A stretch of 64,000 bases of DNA from assembly GCA_964415255.1 (NCBI GenBank), contig CAYQAC010000007.1, forward strand, positions 1 to 64,000, written 5' to 3'. Both the position numbers and the translations under genes were made by a program. Below, in pieces: positions 55,967 to 64,000 of this stretch (positions are counted from its first letter, which is position 1; each line of letters begins with the position of its first letter). This DNA is from JAHBVY01 sp964415255 (GTDB lineage Bacteria; Myxococcota_A; Polyangia; Polyangiales; Polyangiaceae). Below the pieces are notes generated by a model that worked only from the letters and a program-made list of their open reading frames with translations, was not told the DNA's origin and searched no databases.

Positions 55967-56650
55967 GTGAAGCGTGAGGGGGGTCGTGCTCGCCCTCGCG
56001 GTCGCGCGATCGGGTCGAGGCTCGGGTGGTTGGTTTTTTGGGGGTTGGTCGCGCTGTGCGTCAGCTGTCAGCCGCCGCAGTCGCCGTCCGCGCCGCACGC
56101 CACGCCCTGGTTCCCCACGGAGTCAGCCGGAGCGCCCCGTGCGGAGCCGAGCAGCGCGCCCCAGGCAGACGCAGGCGAAGCACAGGAGGTCATAGATCCT
56201 GACGAAGAGCAGGTCCATGAAGCTGACGAAATCGTGAGCCCTGACTCCCCGTGTGAAGATCCAGAGCCCCCCCGCCCGCTGTGCGGCAGCGATCTGCTGC
56301 GGCCCCAGGTGCCGCTCGCCTACAACCCCCGCACCACGCTGCCCCCCGCGCCCATCCGCGCCGAGCTGGATCGCATCGCGCGCGCGATGCAGAGCGAGCC
56401 CAGCTGGCAGATGCTGCGGGTGGAGGTGTACGCCACACAAGATCCAGGCACTGACGAGGTAGCCAAGTCGCGCGCGCTGATCGACACCCAAGCGCGCGCG
56501 GACGCCATCTTCGCCTACCTCTACCATCGCCGCCGCGTCTCCGCGGAGCGTCTGGACGCCGTCGGCTACGGCTACTCCCCGCACGTACAGCCGAGCTCCC
56601 CAGCTGAGCGCTACACAGTGCTGCTGCGACTAGTGCACCGCACCCGCTGA
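55967..56650 (+). CDS. OmpA-type peptidoglycan-binding lipoprotein
   Basis: 227 residues from GTG 55967; earlier in-frame codons are poor candidates. The export segment WLVFWGLVALCVSC (C34) is encoded by a G-rich repeat copy (56031-56060). After an acidic spacer, the OmpA C-terminal fold appears: LRVEVYATQDPGTDEVAKSR, ARADAIFAYLYHRRRVSAER and DAVGYGYSPH. OmpA domains hold the outer membrane to peptidoglycan. The Asp and Arg positions of the diaminopimelate site are only partly kept. Confidence 0.78.
   Translation: MKREGGRARPRGRAIGSRLGWLVFWGLVALCVSCQPPQSPSAPHATPWFPTESAGAPRAEPSSAPQADAGEAQEVIDPDEEQVHEADEIVSPDSPCEDPEPPRPLCGSDLLRPQVPLAYNPRTTLPPAPIRAELDRIARAMQSEPSWQMLRVEVYATQDPGTDEVAKSRALIDTQARADAIFAYLYHRRRVSAERLDAVGYGYSPHVQPSSPAERYTVLLRLVHRTR
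56031..56060 (+). repeat. G-rich dispersed repeat coding for a signal-peptide core
   Basis: GGTTTTTTGGGGGTTGGTCG encodes VFWGLV in the lipoprotein's hydrophobic segment. Confidence 0.65.
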
Positions 56651-57236
56651 AGAGGACGACCAACGGCCTACCGGCGGTCCCCGTTGTGGCGATGGCGATG
56701 CATGACGTCGGGGCGCAGCATGCTGCGCTCCTACCCCTCCCGACGGCCCCACGTTTGGGAATGAAAAACCGCGGCGCGCAGGCGGCGTGAGGCGCTGCCG
56801 GCCTTTAGTCAGGTCATGGAATGGTCACGGAGCCGTCAGCTGCGAGCAGTACACGGAGCGAACTGGTTGAAATGATTGAAGAAGCTGAGTGACGCAGGGC
56901 TGAGCTACCTGGGCTCGAGCCCCATCACCTGGGTGCGCCCATTCGCGGGCACCTTGATCGCGCCGAACGCGGCGGTCACCCTAGAGCCTGCTTCAGCTCG
57001 CCTTCAAACGGACGGGGGAGACCGCCCCCTGCCTGGCGAGGGGCGGCCTCCCCCGCCCTCCGCCTGGCGCTGCTTCCTTTGCAGTGCTCAAGTTGCTTAT
57101 TGGAGCACGACAAGCGCCCGCTTGTCGTGCTCGGGAGCTGGGAGGGCGCGCTCCGCGGCGCGTTCTTCGCTCGGGAGCTGAACGTGCTCCCAGCCGTGCA
57201 GGTGCACCACGTTCGTTTCCGCGGGGAGCTGCTGCC
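56651..57236. other. 586-bp intergenic region with two strong hairpins
   Basis: No convincing ORF. An imperfect 15-bp-arm hairpin (arms 57014-57028 and 57040-57054, one mismatch) is followed by a perfect one: GAGCACGACAAGCG, CC, and the complement (57103-57132). Neither is followed by a T-run. Could be a structured leader or small RNA. Confidence 0.5.
57103..57132. repeat. Perfect 14-bp inverted repeat, 2-nt loop
   Basis: GAGCACGACAAGCG at 57103-57116 and CGCTTGTCGTGCTC at 57119-57132, about 105 bp before the next gene. Confidence 0.9.
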
Positions 57237-58514
57237 ATGAATCGGATGCCTGACGATGTAGGGACGAGGCTTGCGCCGCGCCCGCGCTCGGGCCTGTGGC
57301 GCCGCGGGCTGCTGGCCTTGCTGAGCGTGGCGGCGTGCTGGGGTTGTGATGCCGGCTCGTCCACTCGGGCGCCGGATGCTGGTGGAGGCGCTGGAGGGAG
57401 CGGTGCAGGCGGTCAGCTGACCGATGCCAGCAAGCCCGCGGACGCGGGTGCCGATGTGGTGAGCTACGGGGGCGCGCAGCCGCTGCCCGAGGTGGTGGCG
57501 GACGCCGAAGCGCGTAACGTCCCCGATTGTGGGCCTGGTTGCCGGATCGCGCTGAAGATGACCAATTCCCACGCAGCCTGGGGTCATGGCTTCAGCACCC
57601 GCTGGGTGGCCGATACTAACCGGGATGAGCTCGGCTTTGCTGAGGTGGGCTCAGACACGACCTGGCTGGTGCCCCAATCTGCCACCTTCGCCCGAGTCAA
57701 CGGGCACCACATTGCTTACTATGGCTTCAATCCCTGGCCCCAGGGTGAGGTCGCGGTGATCGACGCGCAGGCGCGCACTCGCAGGGTCTACTTCGCGTTC
57801 CCCGACTCCACGGAGCTCGGGTTCTCCGACCTGCTATTGACGGACAAGCACGTGATCTGGTCGGTGCAGAAGGGGCTGTTCAAGGCGAACTTGGAGACGG
57901 GCGCGATCAGCCAGCTCAGTAAGCGTCCTGTCAGCTGTATGGAGGGCTGCACGACGCAAGGGGCGATCTACTGCGTGAACACCAAGACCGGTTTGGTGGA
58001 CCGCATCGACGAGGAGACGGGTGAGCTCACGCACCTGAACAACGGGGGCGCGCTCCAGGTGGAGGGCGGCTGCTCGCCGGATCGGAAGAAGATCGTGTGG
58101 GTGGACTACCGTCCGCCGGGAGAGCCCTCTGGCTTCGACGGCTTCCGCGGAACGTCGGAGATTTACCTTCACGACATCCCGAGCGGCCAGACAGAGCGCC
58201 TGACCTTCGACTCGCCGGAGAACGGGACGGCGAAGACCCTCGCCGCGGTGGGGACGGACTGGGTGGTGTGGCTGGAGCCCTGCGCCACCTGCCCCAAGAG
58301 CTATCAAACCGCGGGAGAGCTGTACCGAGCGGTGAGTCGTCACGTGCGACTGGACCTCAACACGCGGCAGAAGTGCTACCTGGACGGGCTCCGGGCGGGT
58401 GCGTACCCCTCGCTCCACGGCCACCACCTGTACGGCAACTGGTCGGATGGTAAAGACAGGTACCTGGTCGACCTCGACCTCGACCACCCGGAGCTCGAGT
58501 GGGTCTGTGAGTGA
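57237..58514 (+). CDS. Propeller-like lipoprotein
   Basis: 425 residues from ATG 57237 (GGGGAG lies about 10 bp upstream). Lipobox VAAC gives C34; a Gly/Ala-rich linker follows to about residue 60. The mature part has recurring WVADTNRDELGF, LVPQSATFARVNGHHIAYYG, VIWSVQKGLF, KIVWVDYRPPGE and WVVWLEPCATC segments, spaced like TolB/WD-type propeller blades. Surface or periplasmic; partner unknown. Confidence 0.72.
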   Translation: MNRMPDDVGTRLAPRPRSGLWRRGLLALLSVAACWGCDAGSSTRAPDAGGGAGGSGAGGQLTDASKPADAGADVVSYGGAQPLPEVVADAEARNVPDCGPGCRIALKMTNSHAAWGHGFSTRWVADTNRDELGFAEVGSDTTWLVPQSATFARVNGHHIAYYGFNPWPQGEVAVIDAQARTRRVYFAFPDSTELGFSDLLLTDKHVIWSVQKGLFKANLETGAISQLSKRPVSCMEGCTTQGAIYCVNTKTGLVDRIDEETGELTHLNNGGALQVEGGCSPDRKKIVWVDYRPPGEPSGFDGFRGTSEIYLHDIPSGQTERLTFDSPENGTAKTLAAVGTDWVVWLEPCATCPKSYQTAGELYRAVSRHVRLDLNTRQKCYLDGLRAGAYPSLHGHHLYGNWSDGKDRYLVDLDLDHPELEWVCE

Positions 58515-58561
58515 CGCATGATTCCACGCGGAAAAGTCTCGCTCTGGTAGGTGCGAATCCC

Positions 58562-59743
58562 CTACGCGACGCCCCGTGCGCGCAGGCGGCGTGAGGCGCT
58601 GCTTAGCGCGAGGCCCAGCAGCACCCACAGGCCGACCATCAGCCATGTTTCTACGGCGCTCCGCGGTGTGAGGCCGAACAGCTGGCAGGCGCCGAGCGCG
58701 AACAGGTGGCTCACGTAGGCGAGCAGCGCGTGACGCCCGAGCGCTCCTAGGATTGGCACCTGGCGCGCGGCGGCTCCTGGTGCGCTGCGGCTCAGTGGGT
58801 CGATGAGGCGGCAGAGCTGCCAGCTTGTGATCATCACCGGCGTGAGCCCGAGCACGCCGGCCACGCTGTGGTTCCAGAATTAAATCCTCATCAGCTGGGT
58901 GGGCGGCCCCTCCAGTAACCAGTGGAGCACCCCGAGTGAGCCGTGATCTAGGTAGCGGCCCTCAAGCGTCGTGGTGAACGGCGCGCCACCGAGCAGGATG
59001 CGGAGCGCGCACAGCGCGGCGCCGCCCAGCGCGAGCGCCAAGAGGTAAGCCGCACGCCGTGATGACGCGCGCGGCGCCGAGGCGCCTTCAAGCTCAGAGC
59101 CCCGCGCTGCGGTGCCCAGCGATGGATCATGTGAAAGAGCGTGTTGTGACGGAGCGCTCGGGCCGAGCGCGCACAGCGCGCCCAAGGTGCTCATGAACAC
59201 GAGTGGGACTGCGCCGCCTGGTCCAGCGTCCAGGCCACTCACGCCATGGCCCCACGCCTCGAGCCACACGCCACCGCCGAGCGCCAGCGCCGCGAGCGCC
59301 GCGAGCCACCGCCGCGGCGCGCGGCTCCCGAGCGCCACGCTCACCAGCACGATGCTCACTGCGATCACCGACAGGACCCCAGACGAAGTGAGCGCGTCTG
59401 GCCATTGCCAGCCAAACTGAAGCAAGAACAGCCCCACGCTGAGGAGGTACAGCCACCCGGCGCGCCGCAGCGCGCGCCTGAGAAAGTTAGTGTCGCTGAC
59501 TTTCGCCGCGCGGCGCGCGAGCACCAAGCTGAAGCCCACCAAGAACACGAAGGACGCCGCGATGTAGGGCTCGGCGCGCATCAGCCACACGAGCAGGGTG
59601 TCCAGCGCGCGCTCGAGGCCGCCCATGGCTGCGCTGGGCGGCGCCGCGATGCGCCGCGTGTGCACCGCGAACATCAGCACCACCACCACGCCGCGGTACA
59701 GATCGATCCCCGGTTCCGCGCGGAGACGGACCGCCGGCTTCAC
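58562..59743 (-). pseudogene. HGSNAT-like membrane acyltransferase, broken by an in-frame stop
   Basis: The frame from GTG 59743 runs LRAEPGIDLYRGVVVVLMFA and eight or more membrane segments, as in heparan-glucosaminide N-acetyltransferase-like (DUF1624) proteins. A TAA at 58880-58882 interrupts it after QLMRI. The same frame resumes at once with FWNHSVAGVLGLTPVMITSW and ends LFALGACQLFGL at 58562, with no length change. So it is a nonsense mutation, or a sequencing error at one base, rather than a frameshift. The truncated piece (287 residues) would lose the last three or so segments. Confidence 0.75.
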
Positions 59744-60121
59744 GGTGTGGTCGCGCTCATGGTCTAGGCGGCAGCATGCGGCGCATGGGCGCCCACATCA
59801 ATAGACGTCGCCGCTCCAAGCGCTAGAGAGCCTGCGCCGTCTCAGCGGGGCGCGAGCTCCGTCGGTGCCGGGCGCAGCCACCCAGCGCCAGCGCGCAGGG
59901 GCGCCCCAGTGCGGTGCCGTCCAACCCCCCCAAAAATAAAACGTGGAGCATGTGCCAGCGACTCGGGCAGTGTGCCCGCTCCATCGCGAGTCCTAGCCAA
60001 ACTGCGCTGCGTGAACCCTGCGAGCGTGCGGAGCGGCGCCAAGCTGGGCGCTTCGTGGGCCGTGCGTACCGTGTTGCGAACCGGTTGCGGCCAGGGGCGC
60101 CCGCTAGGTAGTGTCCGCCGC
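59744..60121. other. Divergent intergenic region with G-rich repeat
   Basis: Holds the 59909-59943 repeat (20 bp identical to 24405-24424, with a TTTTATTTTT tail on the minus strand). No ORF I trust before the oligopeptidase start. Confidence 0.5.
59909..59943 (-). repeat. G-rich dispersed repeat, long form
   Basis: GCGGTGCCGTCCAACCCCCC at 59911-59930 is identical to 24405-24424, and 19 bp also match 10367-10385. Confidence 0.9.
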
Positions 60122-62236
60122 ATGCGTCGCCTCCGTAACCCAGCGCTCGCCCTCTGCCTTGTCGTGGCCGCTTGTGGGCCCGCCGTCGAATCCCCGCCGA
60201 AAGATCCCCTGATGAACGTCACGCCTCCGCCTGAGCCCGCAGTTGAAGTCCCGACGGAGGCCGTCGATCCCGTCGCGGAGGGGATGACCGCGAAGGGCGT
60301 GATGGAGCTGTGTGAGCGTCACCTGGGGCGCGCGCGGCTCTTGCTCACGGAGGTGAAGGGCCTGAGCGCGGACACCCAGCTCACCTGGGACAACACGCTG
60401 GCTAAGGTGGATCGCATCGCCTTTGAGGTCAGCGTGGGCGCCGGCTTCCCCGAGCTGATGAACCTGGGGCACCCTGATAAGGACGTGCGTGAGGCCGCCA
60501 AGGGCTGCCGCCCCAAGATGGATGAGTTTTATACCGATCTGATGTTGGATGCAGAGTTCGCGCGCGTGATTCAACGCTACGCGGACAGCAAGCCGAGCCT
60601 GACAGGCACGCGCCAGCGGCTCCTCAATGAGCTGCTCCGCGACTTTAAGCGCAATGGGCTCTTCCTCTCGAAGGAGGACCAAACGCGCTTGCGGGAGCTC
60701 AATGAGCAGCTGACCCAGCTGGGGCAAGACTTCACCACTAACTTGAGCGAGGCGCGCGGCACCATCCGCGTGAAGCCAGAGCAGCTGAAGGGCCTGCCGG
60801 AGAGCTTCATTGACTCGCACAAGCCGGGCGCAGAGGGCCTGGTGGAGCTCACGACGGATTACCCAGACTACTTCCCAGTGGTCAGTTACGCCGATGATAG
60901 GAGCGTGGCGGCGGCGCTGACTAAGGAGTTTGACAGCCGAGCTGCCAAAGAGAACGTCCCGATCTTGGAGAAGGTGCTCACCCTGCGTGAGGAGAAGGCT
61001 AAGCTCCTCGGTTATGACACTTGGGCTGACTATTCGGTGGAGCCGCGCATGGCGAAGAGCGCCGCGCGGGTGCGCGCCTTCTTGAAGCAAGCGGCAGACT
61101 TGGTCGCGGTGCCCGGCAAGGCGGAGTACGCCGAGCTCCAGCAAGAGTGGCTGAAGAGCGGCGCGAACCGCTACGCGCCCCCCGGGCAGAAGGCCATCCC
61201 CAACCACGACAGGCTGTACCTCGTGGGCCGCGTCGCCAAGCGGAAGTTCGGCTTCGACAGTAAGGAGCTGAGTGAGTATTTCGAGGTGGGGGCGGTGAGC
61301 AAGGGGCTCTTCACCATCTTAGAGCAGCTCTATGGCATCAAGCTCGTGGAGCGCACGCCAGAGCCAGGCTCGGTGTGGCATGAGGACGTGCGGCTGCTGG
61401 AGGTGATGGACGGCGGCAAGAAGCTCGCGACGATTTACCTCGACCTTTACCCCCGTGAGGGCAAATACAAGCACGCCGCCATGTTTGAGATCCGCGGCGG
61501 CCGGCGGCTGGCTGACAATAGCTATGTGACGCCCATCTCCGCCTTGGTGTGCAACTTCCCCAAGAGCGAGCCCGGTCAGCCGGGGCTGATGACTCACGAT
61601 CACGTGGCCACCTTCTTCCACGAGTTTGGTCACGCGCTGCACCACGCCCTCACCACGCAAGAGCTCGCCACCTACGCCGGCACCAACACCGCGCGCGACT
61701 TCGTGGAGGCGCCCTCGCAGATGCTCGAGGAGTGGGCTTTCCGTAGGGAAACGCTTGATCTATTCGCGCGCCACCACAAGACGGGCGAGCCGATCCCGGA
61801 CGCGCTGTTTCAGGCGATGACTAAGAGCCGCACCTTCGGCCAGGCGCTGCACACCCAGCGGCAGGTCTCGCTGGCGACGCTCGACTTCGAGTACCACTCG
61901 CGGAAGACGCCGGTGAACACGGACGCCGTGTTCCAAGAGGTGATGCAGAAGACGCAGAGCTTCAGCTACCTACCGAACACCCACTTCCAAGCCACCTTCG
62001 GCCACCTGATGGGTTATGACGCGGCCTATTACGGCTACCAATGGGCGCTCGCCATCGCGCGCGACGTCCTCACCCGCTTCCAAAAGGAGGGCTTCATGAA
62101 CCAGAGCACGGCGCGCGACTGGCGCCGCCTGGTGCTGAGCCAAGGCGCGGGCGCTGACGAGAACCAGCTGGTGAAGGACTTCCTCGGCCGCGAGCCTAAC
62201 CTCGACGCCTACGCTGCGTTCCTAGCTGGCAAGTAG
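60122..62236 (+). CDS. M3-family zinc oligopeptidase, lipoprotein form
   Basis: 704 residues from ATG 60122, length as in thimet oligopeptidase/PepF relatives. Lipobox VAAC gives C18, so it is exported, unlike cytosolic M3 enzymes. The zinc site is HEFGHALHH (H500, E501, H504), and the third ligand is in VEAPSQMLEEW. The substrate-channel His/Tyr region is DAAYYGYQWALAIARD. It trims short peptides in the envelope, perhaps for nutrition. Confidence 0.92.
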   Translation: MRRLRNPALALCLVVAACGPAVESPPKDPLMNVTPPPEPAVEVPTEAVDPVAEGMTAKGVMELCERHLGRARLLLTEVKGLSADTQLTWDNTLAKVDRIAFEVSVGAGFPELMNLGHPDKDVREAAKGCRPKMDEFYTDLMLDAEFARVIQRYADSKPSLTGTRQRLLNELLRDFKRNGLFLSKEDQTRLRELNEQLTQLGQDFTTNLSEARGTIRVKPEQLKGLPESFIDSHKPGAEGLVELTTDYPDYFPVVSYADDRSVAAALTKEFDSRAAKENVPILEKVLTLREEKAKLLGYDTWADYSVEPRMAKSAARVRAFLKQAADLVAVPGKAEYAELQQEWLKSGANRYAPPGQKAIPNHDRLYLVGRVAKRKFGFDSKELSEYFEVGAVSKGLFTILEQLYGIKLVERTPEPGSVWHEDVRLLEVMDGGKKLATIYLDLYPREGKYKHAAMFEIRGGRRLADNSYVTPISALVCNFPKSEPGQPGLMTHDHVATFFHEFGHALHHALTTQELATYAGTNTARDFVEAPSQMLEEWAFRRETLDLFARHHKTGEPIPDALFQAMTKSRTFGQALHTQRQVSLATLDFEYHSRKTPVNTDAVFQEVMQKTQSFSYLPNTHFQATFGHLMGYDAAYYGYQWALAIARDVLTRFQKEGFMNQSTARDWRRLVLSQGAGADENQLVKDFLGREPNLDAYAAFLAGK

Positions 62237-62355
62237 CTTCATCAAAGGGGGGGCAGGGGGGGCGCCCCCGCTTGCTCGCGCCCCGCGTCACCGCGAGCCC
62301 AGCGTAGCGCGGGGTGAGCTTGGAGGCTTCGCTTGCCGTGTGCTACGCGGCGGCG

Positions 62356-63594
62356 ATGGAGGGCCGGCGGATCGCGGTGGGAGCCTTGGTGCTCGGGCTG
62401 GGCGTCGCCGCGCCGTTCGCGGTGGGGGCGCTGCTGCGTGAGGCGCCGCTTCAGGAGGCGCCGCTTCAGGAGGCGCCACCGGGCGAAGCGTCAGGTAAGC
62501 TGCCCGCTGAGGTGCGGAGCGTCGCGCCGGCGAACGACGCAGGGGCGGATGGGGAGGCGCGCGATGGCTCCGCGAGTCATGAAGTCAGTCTAGCGGACGG
62601 TCAGCTGAGCGAAGTTGATGATCCACTGGATGACACCGTCCATGGCACCCTTGAGGCGCAGCGCGAGCAGCTGTTCACGCGCATGGCGCGCTACTACGGC
62701 CCAGAGCAAATGCAGGCGGTGCGCGCGGTGTTCGACGCCTCCACGATGATGGGGCAGGGCAACCCGGAGCCGACTGAGCACCCGATGACTCGCTCGGAGT
62801 GCGCCGAGCGCCGCGCGAAGCACCCGGGGGTGCGCGCGCCAGACCCACGCTGCGGGGCGCCGTTCATGGCGCCGGTGTACGCCAGGGAGCCGCTCGCCAC
62901 CGATCGCTACGCGGACGGCGGTGCGCTGCCGGAGGCGGGCCTCGCGCCGCTGCCGACCGACGCAGCGTCAGCCAAGCTGTGCATCGATCAGTATGAGTTC
63001 CCCGGGCTGCCCTGCGAGTACCCCGTGGTCTACGTGCGAGCCAATGAGGCCGCGGCGCTGTGTGAAGCCGTGGGGAAACGCCTGTGCGACGCCCACGAGT
63101 GGGAGGGGGCCTGCGCGGGCAGCTTGCGGCCCATCGAGGTGGAGTACGCGTTTGGCGACCGGCGCATGCTGATGCAGTGGTTCGCAAATCGTCAGGTGCC
63201 CAAACTTTGGGCTTACGGCGCGGAGAAAGATCACGCGCGCTGCGCGACGCACAGCCAGAAGAACAAGCGCTGCGTCTCAGGGAGCTGGCGCCATTGCGGC
63301 AGCAACACCTACCCCGCGGGCGCCTTCCCGGAGTGCGTGAGCGCGTTCGGCGTGTACGACCAACACGGCAACGCCGCGGAGCACATGAACCTGCCGCTCA
63401 CCCCCGAGCAGCTGATGAGCCGCGGCGGCTCAGGCGAGACCGAGATGAAGGGCAGCTGGTTCATCTTCAACAGCTACGAGGCGCACCCGGATGATTGCCG
63501 CTACCGCGCGCCCGCCTGGCACGTAACAAGTGTCACCGCTGAGGACAGCCACCGCAATTTCCACCTCGGTTTCCGCTGCTGTAAGAGTTTATAG
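62356..63594 (+). CDS. FGE/SUMF1-fold (sulfatase-modifying-factor-like) exported protein
   Basis: 412 residues from ATG 62356. One N-terminal membrane segment (AVGALVLGLGVAAPFAVGAL) is followed by a duplicated EAPLQ unit. The FGE-sulfatase domain spans about 215-412: CIDQYEFPGLPCEYPVVYVR, ALCEAVGKRLCDAHEWEGAC, YDQHGNAAEHMNL, and NFHLGFRCCKSL at the end. Most bacterial members are not formylglycine makers. A dyad lies at 62490-62504. Confidence 0.83.
   Translation: MEGRRIAVGALVLGLGVAAPFAVGALLREAPLQEAPLQEAPPGEASGKLPAEVRSVAPANDAGADGEARDGSASHEVSLADGQLSEVDDPLDDTVHGTLEAQREQLFTRMARYYGPEQMQAVRAVFDASTMMGQGNPEPTEHPMTRSECAERRAKHPGVRAPDPRCGAPFMAPVYAREPLATDRYADGGALPEAGLAPLPTDAASAKLCIDQYEFPGLPCEYPVVYVRANEAAALCEAVGKRLCDAHEWEGACAGSLRPIEVEYAFGDRRMLMQWFANRQVPKLWAYGAEKDHARCATHSQKNKRCVSGSWRHCGSNTYPAGAFPECVSAFGVYDQHGNAAEHMNLPLTPEQLMSRGGSGETEMKGSWFIFNSYEAHPDDCRYRAPAWHVTSVTAEDSHRNFHLGFRCCKSL
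62443..62480 (+). repeat. 15-bp tandem repeat in coding sequence
   Basis: About two and a half units of GAGGCGCCGCTTCAG, giving REAPLQEAPLQEAP just after the anchor of the FGE-like protein. Confidence 0.85.
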
Positions 63595-63651
63595 GGTGAT
63601 GGCGCGCATTTGCTGCGTGGCGGGGAGAGAGCCTTGCTAAGGTAAGCGGTC

Positions 63652-64000
63652 ATGGCTCAAGGCGGCGAAGGCCGGCGGCGCACAGTGAGCGCTCGCCAAG
63701 GGAAGCGTCCGGTGGGGTTCAAGGCGCTTCAAGCCGAGCTCATCACGCGCTGGCGCGGGGATGACGCGTTCCGACCCGGCACGCGCGACATCGTGGTGGT
63801 GCCTTCGCTCAGCTTGAACAGCTTCCACCTGCAGTCGGTGAAGGGGGTGATCCACTACGAGGAGCGGATGCTCTTCACCTTGGGGCTACTCCGTCACCCT
63901 GACGTGCGGCTGGTGTACGTGACCTCGCAGCCGCTGCACCCCGCGGTGGTGGACTACCACCTGGCGTTGGTCGGCGGCGTGGCGTCCGCTCACGCGCGCT
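63652..64000 (+). CDS. PreATP-grasp protein / peptide ligase PGM1-related (3' end outside window)
   Basis: The frame is open to the right edge; 116 residues are visible from ATG 63652. DIVVVPSLSLNSFHLQSV, YEERMLFTLGLLRHPDVRLV and YVTSQPLHPAVVDYHLALV form the preATP-grasp domain of PGM1-related ligases, which join an amino acid or peptide to a carboxylate. The ATP-grasp core must lie beyond the window. Confidence 0.75.
   Translation, partial: MAQGGEGRRRTVSARQGKRPVGFKALQAELITRWRGDDAFRPGTRDIVVVPSLSLNSFHLQSVKGVIHYEERMLFTLGLLRHPDVRLVYVTSQPLHPAVVDYHLALVGGVASAHAR

Noticed and set aside
62258..62269. GGGGGCGCCCCC palindrome as a terminator
   Set aside because: Loop would be two bases and no T-run follows.

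Overview
The window is GC-rich chromosomal DNA from a Myxococcota bacterium, most likely of the Polyangia. Four sequence signs point there. One secreted protein ends in a MYXO-CTERM sorting tail (54895-55746). Several lipoproteins have the Cys-then-Gly/Ser/Ala-repeat linker common in that group. A very large kinase/AAA/TPR/GAF/sigma-54 hybrid regulator is present, and the first gene carries an AgmX/PglI C-terminal domain. Two runs of ten N (24738-24747 and 51284-51293) show a scaffolded draft assembly. I found no rRNA, tRNA, CRISPR array, transposase or phage gene, so this looks like ordinary core and accessory chromosome.

Layout: 1-6886 holds the end of an AgmX-type gene, a lipoprotein, a divergent glutathione pair (gshB, ggt), a vWA lipoprotein and an anchored unknown protein. 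7050-18181 holds small genes, a PhaR-type regulator, an ECF sigma/anti-sigma pair, a SUKH protein, a PDZ protein fused to a NuoH-like membrane domain, a PlsC-type acyltransferase, a Lys-rich putative DNA-binding protein, an SseB-like protein and an aldehyde dehydrogenase. 18182-28459 holds a 1471-residue P-type ATPase, a large membrane protein interrupted by repeats and a gap, a TerB-like protein, an ABHD18-like hydrolase and an IgGFc-binding-like lipoprotein. 28680-37472 is a compact minus-strand branched-chain amino acid cluster: marR-leuC-leuD-leuA-leuB-ilvB-ilvN, then ilvC.

37766-42149 is a plus-strand run: a PHM-like copper protein, DUF3025, a SUKH-like protein, an RNase Z-like hydrolase and a GST. 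42194-46678 is a five-gene operon in which three membrane proteins precede an OmpR-type regulator and a sensor kinase. 46849-52972 holds an aminotransferase and the giant hybrid regulator. 53175-64000 is rich in cell-envelope genes: an ASH-type lipoprotein, a MYXO-CTERM protein coupled to a barrel-like protein, an OmpA-type lipoprotein, a propeller-like lipoprotein, an acyltransferase broken by an in-frame stop, an M3 oligopeptidase lipoprotein, an FGE-like protein and the start of a preATP-grasp gene.

The least explained signals are non-genic. (1) A 15-bp dyad, GTCAG-N5-CTG(A/C)C, occurs at least 17 times exactly, where about 0.2 would be expected by chance; several copies lie on stop codons. 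(2) A G-rich family with a shared 19-bp core recurs about 12 times and sits inside some coding regions. (3) Short tandem copies of gene 3' ends lie just past several stop codons. The most unusual proteins are the PDZ-NuoH fusion and the three-membrane-protein/two-component operon.
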